Counted from the first letter of the stretch, positions 1-12,528 are shown. The stretch: 52,520 nucleotides of DNA from Cyclospora cayetanensis (GCF_002999335.1 NW_020312183.1:1-52520), one strand, 5' to 3'. A program made the numbers and translations. The notes: generated by a model not told the origin, from the letters alone.

Positions 1-10
1 ATGGCCGTAA
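1..10 (+). repeat. Tail of the preceding unit
   Basis: ATGGCCGTAA matches the GCATGGCCATAA that ends most units just before the boundary motif. The array therefore extends to the left of this window. Confidence 0.85.
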
Positions 11-902
11 GACTAGAGTGGTTCTAGCACGAGCGCATCGGCTAGCACATGGCGTCGCTTTGATGCGGAATGATCTGGAGGCTGGTGAACATTTGGACGT
101 GCATAACTCAGGCAGTGCGCTCTTTGCATGCACAGGTGTGGGATGTGAATGTGTTTTTTCCTGTAGGTAATGCATGTAGGCTCAGGCCAGGTGCTAGTTT
201 ATGTGCTGTGGTGGGATGGCTAGCACTGTTGTTATGTGCAGTGGCACGTTGAGGAGTAAGCCGCCCACTGCCCTCGAAGTGTGTGTTACTTCGATGCTCA
301 TATATTATCTATTGCAGTGGGTGAAGGTGAAGGCGAGAATTGGAGGACCGAGGGGCATTCTTGTTCAGGAGCGTTTAAGCACCTTCGAGTGGCTCTAGTT
401 CTTCCATGTTTCGCTATTGTACGTAATGCAGCCTTTGCGCTGATGGTGCGCATTTGCTAATGCTTTTTTGCGTTGGCGATTTTCAGGAAGTGTGTTGTGC
501 AAGGGGAGTGGGGTTTGGTTGTGGTGGCGGATAAGCAGCCAATGTGTCGTGGGTGTTGTTAGGTACCACTGGTGCCGTTCACGTGTGTTGCGGAGTGTTA
601 CTGGAGACTCGCAGGCGTCCCTGCGTATAGGGGACTCCGGCAGGACGATGCAGAGTTGGCAGGTGGTCAGGACGCCAGTGGCAGTAGTGCTCCTGTGCTT
701 AAATGTGCGTTGGTGTCGTCGTGTCGTATTGGATGTGTTCATACAAACAATGTCAATAGGAGCAATAGAGCCGCTTATGTGGTTATGGGGCGATGCGGAA
801 TTTGTGGGTTGCCATATATGGATGTTTGTCCTGCGCCAGGTGTATGGAGAAGTAGTGCGAGCTTTTTTAGGGTATGCAATGTTTATGCGAGCATGACTAT
901 AC
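11..902 (+). repeat. Unit 1
   Basis: The length is 892 bp. It belongs to the left-end subgroup with AGTAGTGCTCCTG in the core; most later units have AGTAGGGCTCCTG. The G-run segment keeps only two runs. The core reads GGTGCCGTTCACG where other units have GTCCCCTAGAC or GTCCCCTACAC. The spacer near 776-830 is atypical. Confidence 0.93.
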
Positions 903-1796
903 GACTAGAGTGGTTCTAGCACGAGCACATAGGCTAGCACATGGCGTCACTTTGATGCAGAATTGATCTGGAGGCTGGTGAACATTTGGACGCTGCATGA
1001 CTCAGAAAGTGCGCTCTTTGCGTGCACAGGTGTGGGGTGTAGAATGTGTTTTTTCCTGTAGGTAATGCATGTAGGCTCAGGCCAGGTGATAGCTTCTGTG
1101 CTGCAGTGGGATGGTTAGCACTGTTGTTATGTGCAGTGGCACGTTGAGGAGCACGCTGCCCACAGCAATCAATGTGTGTTTCACTTGGATACTTATTTAT
1201 TGTGTATTGCAGTAGGTGAAGGTGAAAGCGAGAATTGGAGGACCGAGCGGCATCCTTGTTCAGCAGAGGCTTAGCACCTTCGAGTGGCTCTAGTTCTTCC
1301 ATGTTTCGCTGTTGTACGTAATGCAGCCTTTGCGCTGATGGTGCGCATTTGCTAATGCTTTTCTGCGTTGGCGATTTTCAGCTTGTGGGTTGTGCAAGGA
1401 GAGTGGGGTTTGGATATGGGGGCGGATAAGCAGGCAATGTGTCGTAGGTGTTGTTTGGTACCACTGCTCCCCTAGACATGTGGTGCAGAGTGTTACTGCA
1501 GACTCGCAGGTGTCCGTCTGTTGAGGCGACTTCGGCACGACTATGCAGAGTTGGCAGGTGGTTAGGAAGCCAGTGGCAGTAGTGCTCCTGTGCTTAAATC
1601 TGCGTTGGTGTCGTCGTGTCGTATTCCATGTGTTCAAGGCAACAATCTCAATAGCAGCAATAGAGCCACTTATGTGAGTATGGGGCTAAACCTAATTGCA
1701 CGATTATATGGTGTAGAGGCTTGTTCGTTGATATCTGTGTGGAGAAGTGGTTAGTGGTTTGCAGCGTATGCAATGTTTATTCGAGCATCGCCGTAA
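903..1796 (+). repeat. Unit 2
   Basis: The length is 894 bp, with the left-end AGTAGTGCTCCTG variant and the core in CCCCTAGAC form. The TATA-like patch is replaced by a variant at 1187-1212 (ACTTATTTATTGTGTATTGC) that recurs 30 units away in unit 32. The first G-run is broken (AGGAGAG). Confidence 0.94.
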
Positions 1797-2685
1797 GGCT
1801 AGAGTGTTTCTAGCTCGAGCACATAGGCTACCACTTGGCGTCGCTTTAATGCGGAATTGATCTGGAGGCTGGTGAACATTTTGAACGCTGCATGACTCAG
1901 GCAGTGCGCTCTTTGCATGCACAGGTGTGGGATGTAAATGTGCTTTTTCCTGTAGGTAATGCATGTAGGCTCAGGCCAGGTGTTAGCTTCTGTGCTGCAG
2001 TGGGATGGCTAGCACTGTTGTTATGTGCAGTTGCACGTTGAGGAGTAGGCGGCGCACTGCACTCAAAGTGTGCTTCGGTTCTCATATATTATCTATTGCA
2101 GTGGTGGAAGGTGAAAGCGAGAATTGGAGGACCGAGCGGCATCCTTGTTCAGGAAAGGGTAAGCACCTTCGAGTGGCTCTAGTTCTTCCATGTTTCTGTG
2201 GTGTATGTAATGCAGGCTTTGCGCTGATGGTGCGCATTTGCTAATGCTTTTCTGCGTTGGCGATTTTCAGCTTGTGGGTTGTGCAAGGAGAGTGGGGTTT
2301 GGTTGAGGGGGCGGATCAGCAGGCAATGTGTCGTGGGTGTTGTTTGGTACCACTGGTGCCCTACACTTGTCGTCCAGAGTGTTACTGCAGACTCGCAGGC
2401 ATCCGTGTATTTAGGAAACTTCGACAGGATGATGCTGAGTTGGCAGATGGTGTGGAAGCCAGTGGCAGTAGTGCTCCTGTGCTTAAATCTGCGTTGGTGT
2501 CGTCGTGTCGTATTGCATGTGTTCAAAGGAACAATGTCAATAGGAGCAACAGAAGCACTTATGTGAGTATGGGGCTATGGCGAATCGGTGCTTCTCATAA
2601 TGTAGAGGCTTGTTCCATGGCATGTGTTTGGAGAAGTGCTCAGTTTTTTCCGACATATGGAATGTTTATTCGAGGATGGCCATAA
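1797..2685 (+). repeat. Unit 3
   Basis: The length is 889 bp. The boundary is degenerate (GGCTAGAGTGTTTCTAGCTC). The core is in CCCTACAC form with TGTCGTCCAGAG. The stretch before the TATA-like patch is shortened (TGCTTCGGTTCTCATATATT). One forward frame is open for 142 codons at 2257..2685; I do not accept it as a gene. Confidence 0.94.
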
Positions 2686-3580
2686 GACTAGAGTGGTTCT
2701 AGCACGAGCACATAGGCTAGCACTTGGCGTCACTTTGATGCAGAATTGATCTGGAGGCTGGTGAACATTTGGACGCTGCATGACTCAGGCAGTGCGCTCT
2801 TTGCATCCACAGGTGTGGGGTGTTGAATGTGTTTTTTCCTGTAGGTAATGCATGTAGGCTCAGGCCAGGTGCTAGCTTTTGTGCTGTAGTGGAATGGCTA
2901 GCACTGTTGTTATGTGCAGTGGCACGTTGAGGAGTAGGCAGCGCACTGCAGTCAAAGTGTGTTTCACATGTATGCATATATGTTATCTATGGCAGTGCCT
3001 GAAGCTGATAGTCACAATTGGAGGACCAAGCGGCATCCTTGTTCAGGAGCGCCTAAGCACCTTCGAGTGGCTCTAGTTCTTGCATGTTTCGGTGGTGTAC
3101 GTAATGCAGCCTTTGCGCTGATGGTGTGCATTTGCGAATGCTTTTCTGCGTTGGTGATTTTAAGCTAGTGTGTTGTGCAAGGGGAGTGGGGTTTGGTTGT
3201 GGTGGCGGATAAGCAGGCAATATGTCGTAGGTGTTGTTTGGTACCACTGGTTCCCGAGACATGTGTTGCGGAGTGTGATTGCAGACTCGCAGGCGTCCCT
3301 GCGAATAGGGGACTCTGGCAGGGTGATGCTGAGTTGACAGATGATCAGGAAGCCAGTGGCAGTAGTGCTTCTGTGCTTAAATCTGCGTTGGTGTCGTCGT
3401 GTCGTATTGCATGTGCTCAAAGCAACAATATCAGTACGAGCAATAGAACCGCTTATGAGAGTAAGAGGCTTAAAAGGAATTTGTGCTTTTTCAGATGTAA
3501 ACACTTGTTTCATGGCATGTGTTTGAAGAAGTGTTCAGCTGCTTCCAGCGTATGCAATGTTTATGCGAGGGTGGCCATAA
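2686..3580 (+). repeat. Unit 4
   Basis: The length is 895 bp. It carries the block TATGTTATCTATGGCAGTGC with CTGAAGCTGATA at about 2979-3011, shared with unit 7 three units away. The core has CCCGAGAC. The 41-bp GT...AG segment ends in TTTTAAG rather than TTTTCAG. Confidence 0.94.
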
Positions 3581-4473
3581 GACTAGAGTGGTTCTAGCAC
3601 GAGCACATAGGCTAGCACTTGCCCTCGCTTTGGTGCACAATGATTTGGAGGTTGGCAAACATTTGGACGCTGCATGACTCAGGTAGTGCGCTATTTGCAT
3701 GCATAGGTTTGGGATGTAGAATCTGCTTTCTCCTCTAGGTAATACATGTAGGCTCAGGCCAGCACCTAGCTTCTGTGCTGTGGTGGGATGGCTAGCACTG
3801 TTGTTATGTGCGGCGGCACGTTGAAGACTGGGCTGCCCACTGCAGTCAATGTGTGTTTTACGTGGATGCTCATATATTATCTATTGCAGTGGGTGAAGGT
3901 GAAGGCGACAATTGGAGGACCAAGCGGCATCCTTGTTCAGGAGAGCCTGAGCACCTCCGAGTGGCTCTAGTTGTTCCATGTTTCGCTGTTGTACGTGATG
4001 CAGCCTTTGCGCTGATGGTGCACATTCGCTAATGCTTCTCTGCGTTGGCGATTTTCAGCAAGTGTGTTGTGCAGGGGGAGTGGGGTTTGGGTGTGGGGGC
4101 GGATGTGCAGGCAATGTGTCGTAGGTGTTGTTTGGTACCGCTGGTCCCCTAGACCTGTGGTTCGGGGTGTTACTGAAGACGTGCAGGGGTCGAGGCGTTT
4201 AGGAGACTCTGGTAGGACGATGCTGAGTTGGCAGGTGGTCAGGAAGCCAGTGGCAGTAGTGCTCCTGTGCTTTAATGTGCGTTGGCATCGTCGTGTCGTA
4301 TTGCATGTGCTCAAAGCAGCCATAGCAATAGCAGCAATACAACCGCTTATGTGAGGTTGGGGCTATACCCAATTAGTGGTTCGTAACATGCAGAGGCTTG
4401 TTCCATGGCATGTCTTTGAGGAATTGGTTAGTTGCTTCCAGTGTATGGAATGTTTATGCGAGGATGGCCATAA
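3581..4473 (+). repeat. Unit 5
   Basis: The length is 893 bp. It is the last unit of the continuous left-end run with AGTAGTGCTCCTG. The core is in CCCCTAGAC form. A canonical four-run G-quadruplex motif lies at 4074-4099. Confidence 0.95.
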
Positions 4474-5371
4474 GACTAGAGTGGTTCTAGCACAAGCACA
4501 TGTGCTTGCACTTTGCGTCGCTTTGATGCGGAATTGATGTGGAGGTTGGTGAACATTTGGACGCTGCGTATTTCAGGCAGTGCGCTATGTGCATGCACCG
4601 GTGTGGGGTGTAGTATGTGCTTTTTCCTGTAGGTAATGCATGTAGGCTCAGGCCAGGTGCTAGCTTCTGTGCTGCAGTGGGATGCCTAGCACTGTTGTTT
4701 TGTGCAATGGAACGAGAAGGAGTAGGCTGCCCACTGCACTGAAAGTGTGTTTCACTTGGATGCTCATATATTATCTATTGCAGTGGGTGAAGGTGAAGGC
4801 GAGAATTGGAGGACCGAGCGGCATCCTTGTTCAGGAGAGTCTAAGCACCTTCGAGTGGCTCTAGTTCTTCCATGTTTCGCTGTTGTACGTAATGCAGCCT
4901 TTGCGCTGATGGTGCGCTTTTGCTAATGCAGTTCTGCGTTGTCGATTTTCAGCAAGTGTGTTGTGCAAGGGGAGTGGGGTTTGGGTATGGGGGCTGATAA
5001 GCAGGCAATGTGTCGTACGTGATGTTTGGTACCACTGGTCCCCTAGACATGTGTTGCGGAGTGTTAGTTTCGACTCGCAGGCGTCAGTGCGTATAGGAGG
5101 CTTCCGCAGGACGATGCTGAGTTGGTAGGTTGTCTAGAAGGCAGCGGTAGTACGGTTGCTGATATTTATTCAATGCGCGTTGGTGTCGTCGTGTCGTGTT
5201 GCATGCGCTCAAAGAAACAATATCAGTAGCAGCAATGGGGCCACTTATGTGGGTATGGGAGTGTGCTCCATTGATCCGTTATAAAGTGTAGAGCTTTGTC
5301 TCGTGGCGTTTGCTTGGAGAAGTGGTTAGTGGTTTCCAGCATATGGAATGTTAATGGGAGCATGACCATAA
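4474..5371 (+). repeat. Unit 6
   Basis: The length is 898 bp. The core is in CCCCTAGAC form, with a four-run G motif at 4969-4993. A divergent core block at 5141-5178 (GGTAGTACGGTTGCTGAT) replaces the usual GGCAGTAGGGCTCCTGTG and is related to blocks in units 10 and 11. Confidence 0.94.
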
Positions 5372-6267
5372 GACTAGAGTGGTTCTAGCACGCGCACACA
5401 GCCTAGCACTTGGCGTCACTTTGATGCGGAATTGGTCTGGAGGCTGGTGAACGTTTGAACGCTGCATGACTCAGGGAGTGCGCTCTTTGCATCCACAGGT
5501 GTGGGGTGTTGAATGTGCTTTTTCCTGTAGCTAATGCATGTAGGCTCAGGCCAGGTGCTAGCTTCTGTGCTGCAGTGGGATGGCTAGCACTGTTGTTATG
5601 TGCATTGGCACGTTGAGGAGTAGGCAGCGCACTGCAGTCAAAGTGTGTTTCACCTGGGTGCGCATATATGTTATCTATGGCAGTGCCTGAAGCTGATAAT
5701 CACAATTGGAGGACCAAGCGGCATCCTTGTTCAGGAGCGCCTAAGCACCTTCGAGTGGCTCTAGTTCTTCCATGTTTCGGTGGTGTACGTAATGCAGCCT
5801 TTGCGCTGATGGTGCGCATTTGCTAATGCTTTTCTGCGTTGGCGATTTTCAGGAAGTGTGTTGTGCAAGGGGAGTGGGGTTTGGATATGGGGGCGGATAA
5901 GCAGCCAATGTGTCGTAGGTGTTGTTGGGTACCACTGGTCGCCAAGACATGCGTTGCGGAGTGTTACTGGATACTCGCAGGCGTCCTTGCGAATAGGAGA
6001 CTCTGGCAGGACGATGTTAAGTTGACAGATGATCAGGAAGCCAGTGGTCATAGGGCTCCTGTGCTTAAATCTGCGTTGGTGTCGTCGTGTCGTTTTGGAT
6101 GTGCTCAAAGCAACAATATCAGTACGAGCAATAGAGCCGCTTATGTGAGTATGGGGCTATGGCGAAGCGGTGCCTCATATAATAAAGAGGCTTGCTGAAT
6201 GGCACGTTTGTGGAGAAGTTGTCAGTTGCTTCCAGTGTATGAAATGTTCATGCGAGCATGACCTTAA
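5372..6267 (+). repeat. Unit 7
   Basis: The length is 896 bp. It carries the unit-4-type block TATGTTATCTATGGCAGTGC at about 5669-5702. The core reads GTCGCCAAGACATG, so there is no TAG there. The third G-run is broken (TTTGGATAT). Confidence 0.94.
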
Positions 6268-7160
6268 GATTAGAGTGGTTCTAGCACGAGCACACAGGCT
6301 AGCACATGGCGTCACTTTGATGCGTAATTGATCTGGAGGCTGGTGAACATTTGGACGTGCATGACTCAGTTAGTGCGCGCTTTGCATTGAATGGTGTGGG
6401 GTGTAGAATGTGTTTTTTCCTGCAGCTAATGCATGTAGGCTCAGGCCAGGTGATAGCTTCTGTGCTGAAGTGGGATGGTTAGCACTGTTGTTTTGTAGAG
6501 TGGCAGGTTGAGGAGTAGGCAGCGCACTGCAATCGAAGTGTGTGTTACTTGGATACCCATATATTATCTATTGCAGTAGGTGAAGGTGAAGGCGAGAATT
6601 GGAGGACCAAGCGGCATCCTTGTTCAGGAGAGCCTGAGCACCTTCGAGTGGCTCTAGTTCTTCCATGTTTCGCTGTTGTACGTAATGCAGCGATTGCGCT
6701 GATGGTGCGCATTTGCTAATGCTTTTCTGCGTTGGCAATGTCCAGGAAGTGGGTTGTGCAAGGGAAGTGGGGTTTGGGTGTGGGGGCGGATAAACAGGCA
6801 ATGTGTCGTAAGTGTTGTTAGGTACCACTGGTCCCCTAGATATGTGGTGCAGAGTGTTACTGGAGACTCGCAGGCGTCCGTGCGTTTAGAGAAGTCTTGC
6901 AGGACGATGCTGAGTTGGCAGGTGGTCAGGACGCCAGTGGCAGTAGGGCTCCTGTGCTTAAATGTGCGTTGGTGTCGTCGAGTCGTTTTGGATGTGCTCA
7001 AAGCAACAATATCAGTACGAGCAATAGAGCCACTCACGTGAGTGTAGGGCTATGCCAAAGTGGTGCTTCATAATCTATGGAGGCTTGTTCCATGGCACGT
7101 GTTTGGAGAAGTCGTTAGTTGTTTTCTGCGTATGGGATGTTTATGCGAGGATGGCCATAA
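6268..7160 (+). repeat. Unit 8
   Basis: The length is 893 bp. The core is in CCCCTAGATATG form and a four-run G motif lies at 6762-6786. Its last 110 bp begin a 203-bp patch (7051-7253) almost identical to 34770-34972. Confidence 0.95.
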
Positions 7161-8053
7161 GACTACACTGGTTCTGGCACGAGCATATAGGCTAGCACTT
7201 GGCGTCGCTTCGATGCGGAATTGATCTGCAGGCTGGTGAACATTTGGACGCTGCATGACTCAGGCAGTGCGCTCTTTGCATCCACAGGTGTGGGGTGTTG
7301 AATGTGCTTTTTCCTGTAGCTAATGCATGTAGGCTCAGGCCAGGTGCTAGCTTCTGTGCTGCAGTGGGATGGCTAGCACTGTTGTCATCTACAGCCTCAC
7401 GAGGTGGAGTAATCTGCTCGCTGCACTGAAAATGTGTTTCACTTGGATGCTCATATATTATCTATTGCAGTAGGTGAAGGTGAAAGCGAGATTTGGAGGA
7501 CCAAGCGGCATCCTTGTTCAGGAGAGGCTTAGCACCTTCGAGTGGCCCTAGTTCTTCCATGTTTCGCTGTTATACGTAATGCAGCCTTTGCGCTGATGGT
7601 GCGCATTTGCTAATGCTTTTCTGCGTTGGCGATTTTCAGCTTGTGGGTTGTGCAAGGAGAGTGGGGTTTGGATATGGGGGCTGATAAGCAGCCAATGTGT
7701 CGTAGGTGTTGTTTGGTACCACTGCTCCCCTACACTTGTGCTGTGGAGTGTGATTGCAGACTCGCAGGCATCATCGGGCTAAGGGGACTTTGGCAGGACG
7801 ATGCTGAGTTGGCAGGTGGTCAGGAAGCCAGTGGCAGTAGGGCTCCTGTGCTTAAATCTGCGTTGGTGTCGTCGTGTCGTATTGGATGTGCTCAAAGCAG
7901 CAATATCAATAGCAGCAATACAACCGTTTATGTGAGTATGGGCCTATGCCGAATTGGTCGTTTATAGGCTGTGGAAACGTGTTCCAGGGCATGTGTGTGG
8001 AGAAGTGGTTAGTTGTTTCAGCGTATCGAATGTTTATGGGAGCATGGCCAAAA
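7161..8053 (+). repeat. Unit 9
   Basis: The length is 893 bp. The boundary is altered (GACTACACTGGTTCTGGCAC), a form found elsewhere only in unit 40. The second inverted repeat is destroyed by TCATCTACAGCCTCACGAGG. The core is in CCCCTACAC form. Confidence 0.94.
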
Positions 8054-8944
8054 TACTAGAGTGGTTCTAGCAGGAGCACATAGGCTAGCACTTGGTGTCG
8101 CTTTGATGCAGAATTGACTCGCAGGCAGGTAAACTTTTGCACGCTGCATGACTCAGGCAGTGCGCTATTTGCATGCACAGGTGTGGGGTGTAGTATGTGC
8201 TTTTTCCTGTAGGTAATGCATGTATGCTCAGGCCAGGTGCTAGCTTCTGTGCTGCAGTGGGATGGCTAGCACTGTTGTTTTGTGCAATGGCACGAGAAGT
8301 AGGCTGCCCACTGCACTGAAAGTGTGTTTCACTTGGATGCTCATATATTATTTATTGCAGTGGGTGAAGCTGAAAGCGAGAATTGGAGGACCGAGCGGCA
8401 TCCGTGTTCAGGAGCGCCTAAGCACCTTCGAGTGGCTCTAGTTCTTCCGTGTTTCGCTGTTGTATTGAATGCAGGCTCTGCGCTGATGGTGCGTATTTGC
8501 TAATGCTTTTCTGCGTTGGCGATTTTCAGGACGTGTGTTCTGGAAACCAGGTGGGGTTTGGGTGTGGGGGCGGCTAAGCAGCCAATGTGTTGTGGGTGTT
8601 GTTTGGTACCACTGGTCCCCTAGACATGTGGTGCAGAGTGTTACTGGAGATTCTCAGGTTTCCATGCATTAGGGGGACTCTGGCAGGACGATGCTGAGTT
8701 GGCAGGTGTTCTGGAAAGCAGCCCCAGTACGGTTGCTTTGCTTAACACTGCGTTAGTGTCGTTGTGTCGTATTGCATGTGCTCAAAGGAAGAATATGAAT
8801 AGCAGCAATAGAATGGTTTATGTGACTATGGGGCTATGCCGAGGTGGTCGTTTATAGGATGTGTAGGCTTGTTTCATGGCATGTGTTTGTAGAAGTGGTT
8901 AGTTGTTTCCAGCGTATGGAATGTTTATGGGAGCATGACCATAG
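8054..8944 (+). repeat. Unit 10
   Basis: The length is 891 bp. The core is in CCCCTAGAC form. A divergent core block lies at 8716-8752 (CCCAGTACGGTTGCTTTGC). The first G-run is lost (CCAGGTGGGG), leaving three. Confidence 0.94.
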
Positions 8945-9017
8945 GACTAGAGTGGTTCTGCCGCCCACCACATCGCCTAGCACTTGGCGTCGCTATGACG
9001 CGCAATTTGTCTGGAGG

Positions 9018-9036
9018 TACATTATAGATCAGAATG
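9018..9036 (+). other. Insertion at shared site, unit 11
   Basis: About 19 bp lie between CTGGAGG and CTGGTGAAC, where most units run the two together. Units 25 and 29 carry insertions of the same length and a similar pattern at this site. Confidence 0.75.
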
Positions 9037-9722
9037 CTGGTGAACATTCGGAAGCTGCATGATTCAGGCAGTGCGCTCTTTGCATGCACAGGTTTGGGAT
9101 GTAGAATGTGCTTTTTCCTGTAGGTAATGCATGTAGGCTCAGGCCAGGTGCTAGGTTCCTTGCTGCAGTGGGATCGCTAGCACTGTTGTTATGTGCAGTG
9201 TCACGGGGAGCTGAAGGCTGGCCAGTGCAGTCAAAGTGTGTTTTGTTGGGATGTTCATATATTATCCATTGCAGAGGGTGACGCTGAAAGCGAGAATTGG
9301 AGGACCAAGCGGCACCCTTGTTCAGGAGAGCCTGAGCACCTTCCAGTGGCTGGGGTTCTTTCATGTTTCAGCATTTTGCGTACTGCAGGCTTTGCGCTGA
9401 TGGTGCGCATTTGCTAATGCTTTTCTGCGTTGGCGATTTCCAGAAAGTGGGTTGTGCAAGGGGAGTGAGGTTTGGGTGTGGGGGCGGATAAGCAGCCAAT
9501 GTGTCGTAGGTGTTGTTTGGTACCACTGGTCCCCTAGACATGTGTTGCGGAGTGTGATTGCAGACTCGCAGGCGTCCGTGCGTTTAGAGAAGTCTTGCAG
9601 GACGATGCTGAGTTGGCAGGTGGTCAGGAAGGCAGTGGCAGTATGGTTGGTTTGCTTAACACTGTTTTAGTGTCGTCGTCGTATTGCATGTGTTCAAGGC
9701 AGCAATGTCAATAGGAGCAATA

Positions 9723-9736
9723 GAAGCGTGAAGCGC
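9723..9736 (+). repeat. 7-bp micro-duplication, unit 11
   Basis: GAAGCGT is followed directly by GAAGCGC. Other units have a single copy before TTATGTGAG. Confidence 0.9.
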
Positions 9737-9863
9737 TTATGTGAGTATGGGGCTGTGCCAAAGTGGTCCTTTATAAGATGGGGATGCTTGTTCCATGGCG
9801 TATTCTTGGTTGAGCGTTCAGTTGTTCCCAGCGTATGGAATGTTGATGGGAGCATGACTATAA

Positions 9864-10743
9864 GACTAGAGTGGTTCGAGCACGCGCACATGGGCTAGCA
9901 CTTGGCGTCACTTTGATGCGGAATTGATTTGCACGCTGGTGAACATTTGGACTCTGCATGACTCAGGCAGTGCGTTCTCTGCATCCAAAGGTGTCGGGTG
10001 TAGAATGTGTTTTTTCCTGTAGCTAATGGATGTAGGCTCAGGCCAGCACCTAGCTTCTGTGCTGCAGTGGAATGGCTAGCACTGTTATTATGTACAGCCG
10101 CTCCTTGAGTAGTAGGCTGCGCATTCTGTGCATTACGTGTTTCACTTGGATGCTCATAGATTATCTATTGCAGTTGCACTAGTGGAGGACTGAGCGGCAT
10201 TCTTGTTCAGGAGAGCCTATGCACCTTCGAGTGGCTCTAGTTCTTCCATGTTTCGCTGTTGTACGTAATGCAGCCTTTGCGCTGATGGTGCGCATTTGCT
10301 AATGCTTTTCTGCGTTGGCGATTTTCAGGAAGTGGGTTGTGCAAGGGGAGTGGGGTTTGGGTGTGGGGACGGATGAGCAGCCAATGTGTCGTAGGTGTTG
10401 TTTGGTACCACTGGTCCCCTAGACATGTGGTGCGGAGTGCGATTGCAGACTCGCAGGCGTCGCTGCGTTTAGGGGACTTTGGCAGCATGCAGCTGAGTTG
10501 GCAGGTGGTCAGGAAGCCAGTGGCAGTAGGGCTTCTGTGCTTAAATCTGCGTTGGTGTCGTCGTGTCGTATTGCATGTGCTCATAGCAACAATATCAGTA
10601 CGAGCAATAGAATGGTTTATGTGAGTATAGGGCTATGCGAAATTGGTGCTTTATAAGATGCGGATGCTTGTTCCATGGCACGTGTTTGGAGAAGTGGTCA
10701 GTACTTTCCAACGTGTCGAATCTTTATGCGAGGATGGCCATGA
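9864..10743 (+). repeat. Unit 12 (880 bp)
   Basis: About 14 bp are missing directly after CTATTGCAG (junction near 10173/10174), removing most of TGGGTGAAGCTGAAAGCG. The core is in CCCCTAGAC form and a four-run G motif lies at 10345-10368. Confidence 0.95.
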
Positions 10744-11637
10744 GACTAGACTGGTTCTAGCGCGAGCACATAGGCTGGCACTTGCCCTCGCATTGATGCG
10801 GAATTGATCTGGAGGCTGGTGAACATTTGGACGCTGCATGACTCAGGCAGTGCGCTATTTGCATGCACAGGTTTGGCGTGTGGAATGTGTTTTTCGTGCA
10901 GCTCATGCATGTACACTCAGGCCAGGTGCTAGCTTCTGTGGCTGCAGCGGGATGGCTAGCACTGTTGTTATGTGCAGTGGCACTTTGACGACTAGGCTGC
11001 TTGCTGCAATCAAAGTGTGTTTCACTTGGATGCTCATATATTAGCTATTCCAGTGGGTGAAGGTGAAAGCGAGAATTGGAGGACCAAGCTGCATCCTTGT
11101 CCAGGAGAGGCTTAGCACCTTCGAGTGGCTCTAGTTCTTCCATGTTTCGCTATTGTACGTAATGCAGCCTTTGCGCTGATGGTGCGCATTTGCTAATGCT
11201 TTTCTGCGTTGGCGATTTTCAGGAAGTGTGTTGTGCAAGGGGAGTGGGGTTTGGGTGTGGGGGCGGATGAGCAGCCAATGTGTCGTAGGTGTTGTTTGGT
11301 ACCACTGGTCCCCTAGACATGTGTTGCGGAGTGTGATTGCAGACTCGCAGGCGTCCGTGCGTTTAGAGAAGTCTTGCAGGACGATGCTGAGTTGGCAGGT
11401 GGTCAGGAAGGCAGTGGCAGTAGGGCTCCTGTGCTTAAATCTGCGTTGGTGTCGTCGTGTCGTATTGGATGTGTTCAAGGCAACAATGTCACTAGGAGCA
11501 ATAGAACCGCATATGTGAGTACTGCGCTATGCTAGAGTATTACCTTGTATAATGTAGAGGCTTGCTGAAGCGCATACGGATGCAGTATTTTTCAGTTGTT
11601 TTTTGCTGGTTATGTCTCCTGACTCAGTGACGCACAA
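10744..11637 (+). repeat. Unit 13
   Basis: The length is 894 bp. The core is in CCCCTAGAC form with a four-run G motif at 11239-11263. The final spacer 11521-11637 is the most diverged in the window although the total length is normal. Confidence 0.94.
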
Positions 11638-12528
11638 GACTAGAGTGGTTCTAGCACGAGCACATAGCCTAGTACTTAGCGTCGCTTTGATGCGGAATGA
11701 TCTGGAGGCTGGTGAACATTTGGACGCTGCATGACTCAGTTGGTGCGCGCTTTGCATTCAATGGTGTGGGGTGTAGAATGTGCTTTTTTCTGTAGGTAAT
11801 GGATGTAGGCTCAGTCCAGATACTAGCTTCTGTGCTGCAGAGGGATGCCTAGCACTGTTGTTATGTGCAGTGGCACGTTGAGGAGTAGGCTGCCCACTGC
11901 ACTCAATTGGTGTTTCACTTGGATGCTCATATATTATCTATTGCAGTGGGTGAAGCTAATAGCGACAATTGGAGGACCAAGCGGCATCCTTGTTCAGGAG
12001 AGGCTTAGCACCTTCGAGTGGCTCTAGTTCTTCCATGTTTCGCTGTTGTACGTAATGCAGCCTTTGCGCTGTTGGTGCACATTTGCTAATGCCTGTCTGC
12101 GTTGGCGCTTTTCAGAAAGTGTGTTGTGCAAGGGGAGTGGGGTCTGGATATGGGGGCGGATAAGCAGCCAATGTGTCGTGGGTCTTGTTTGGTACCACTG
12201 GTCCCCTGGACATGTGTTCCGGAGTGTTACTGGAGACTCGCAGGCCTCCCTGCGTATAGGGGACTCTGGCAGGATGATGCTGAGTTGGCAAGTGGTGTGG
12301 AAGCCAGTGGCAGTAGGGCTCCTGTGCTTAAATGTGCATTGGTGTCGTCGTTGTATTGCATGTGTTCAAGGCAACAATATCAATAGGAGCAATAGAATGG
12401 TTTATGTGAGTATGGTGCTATCCCCAATTGATGCTTCTGATGATGGGGACCCTTGTTCCGCGACATGCATTTGGAGAAGCGCTTAGTTGTTTGCAGCTGA
12501 TCCAATGTTTATGGGAGCATGGCTAAAG
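11638..12528 (+). repeat. Unit 14
   Basis: The length is 891 bp. It carries the GCATTCAATGG block allele at its start (11754). The core reads CCCCTGGACATG. A 2-bp deletion (GTCGTCGTTGTATTG) shifts any frame. The third G-run is broken. Confidence 0.94.

Larger units (their letters stand above)
8945..9863 (+). repeat. Unit 11 (longest, 919 bp)
   Basis: The extra length comes mainly from a ~19-bp insertion at 9018-9036 and a 7-bp tandem duplication at 9723-9736. The core block 9631-9670 belongs to the unit 6/10 variant class. A 2-bp deletion gives GTCGTCGTCGTATTG. Confidence 0.94.

Noticed and set aside
1..1800. Array edge at the left of the window.
   Set aside because: Unit 1 is complete and bases 1-10 match the tail of another unit, so the edge is not in view.
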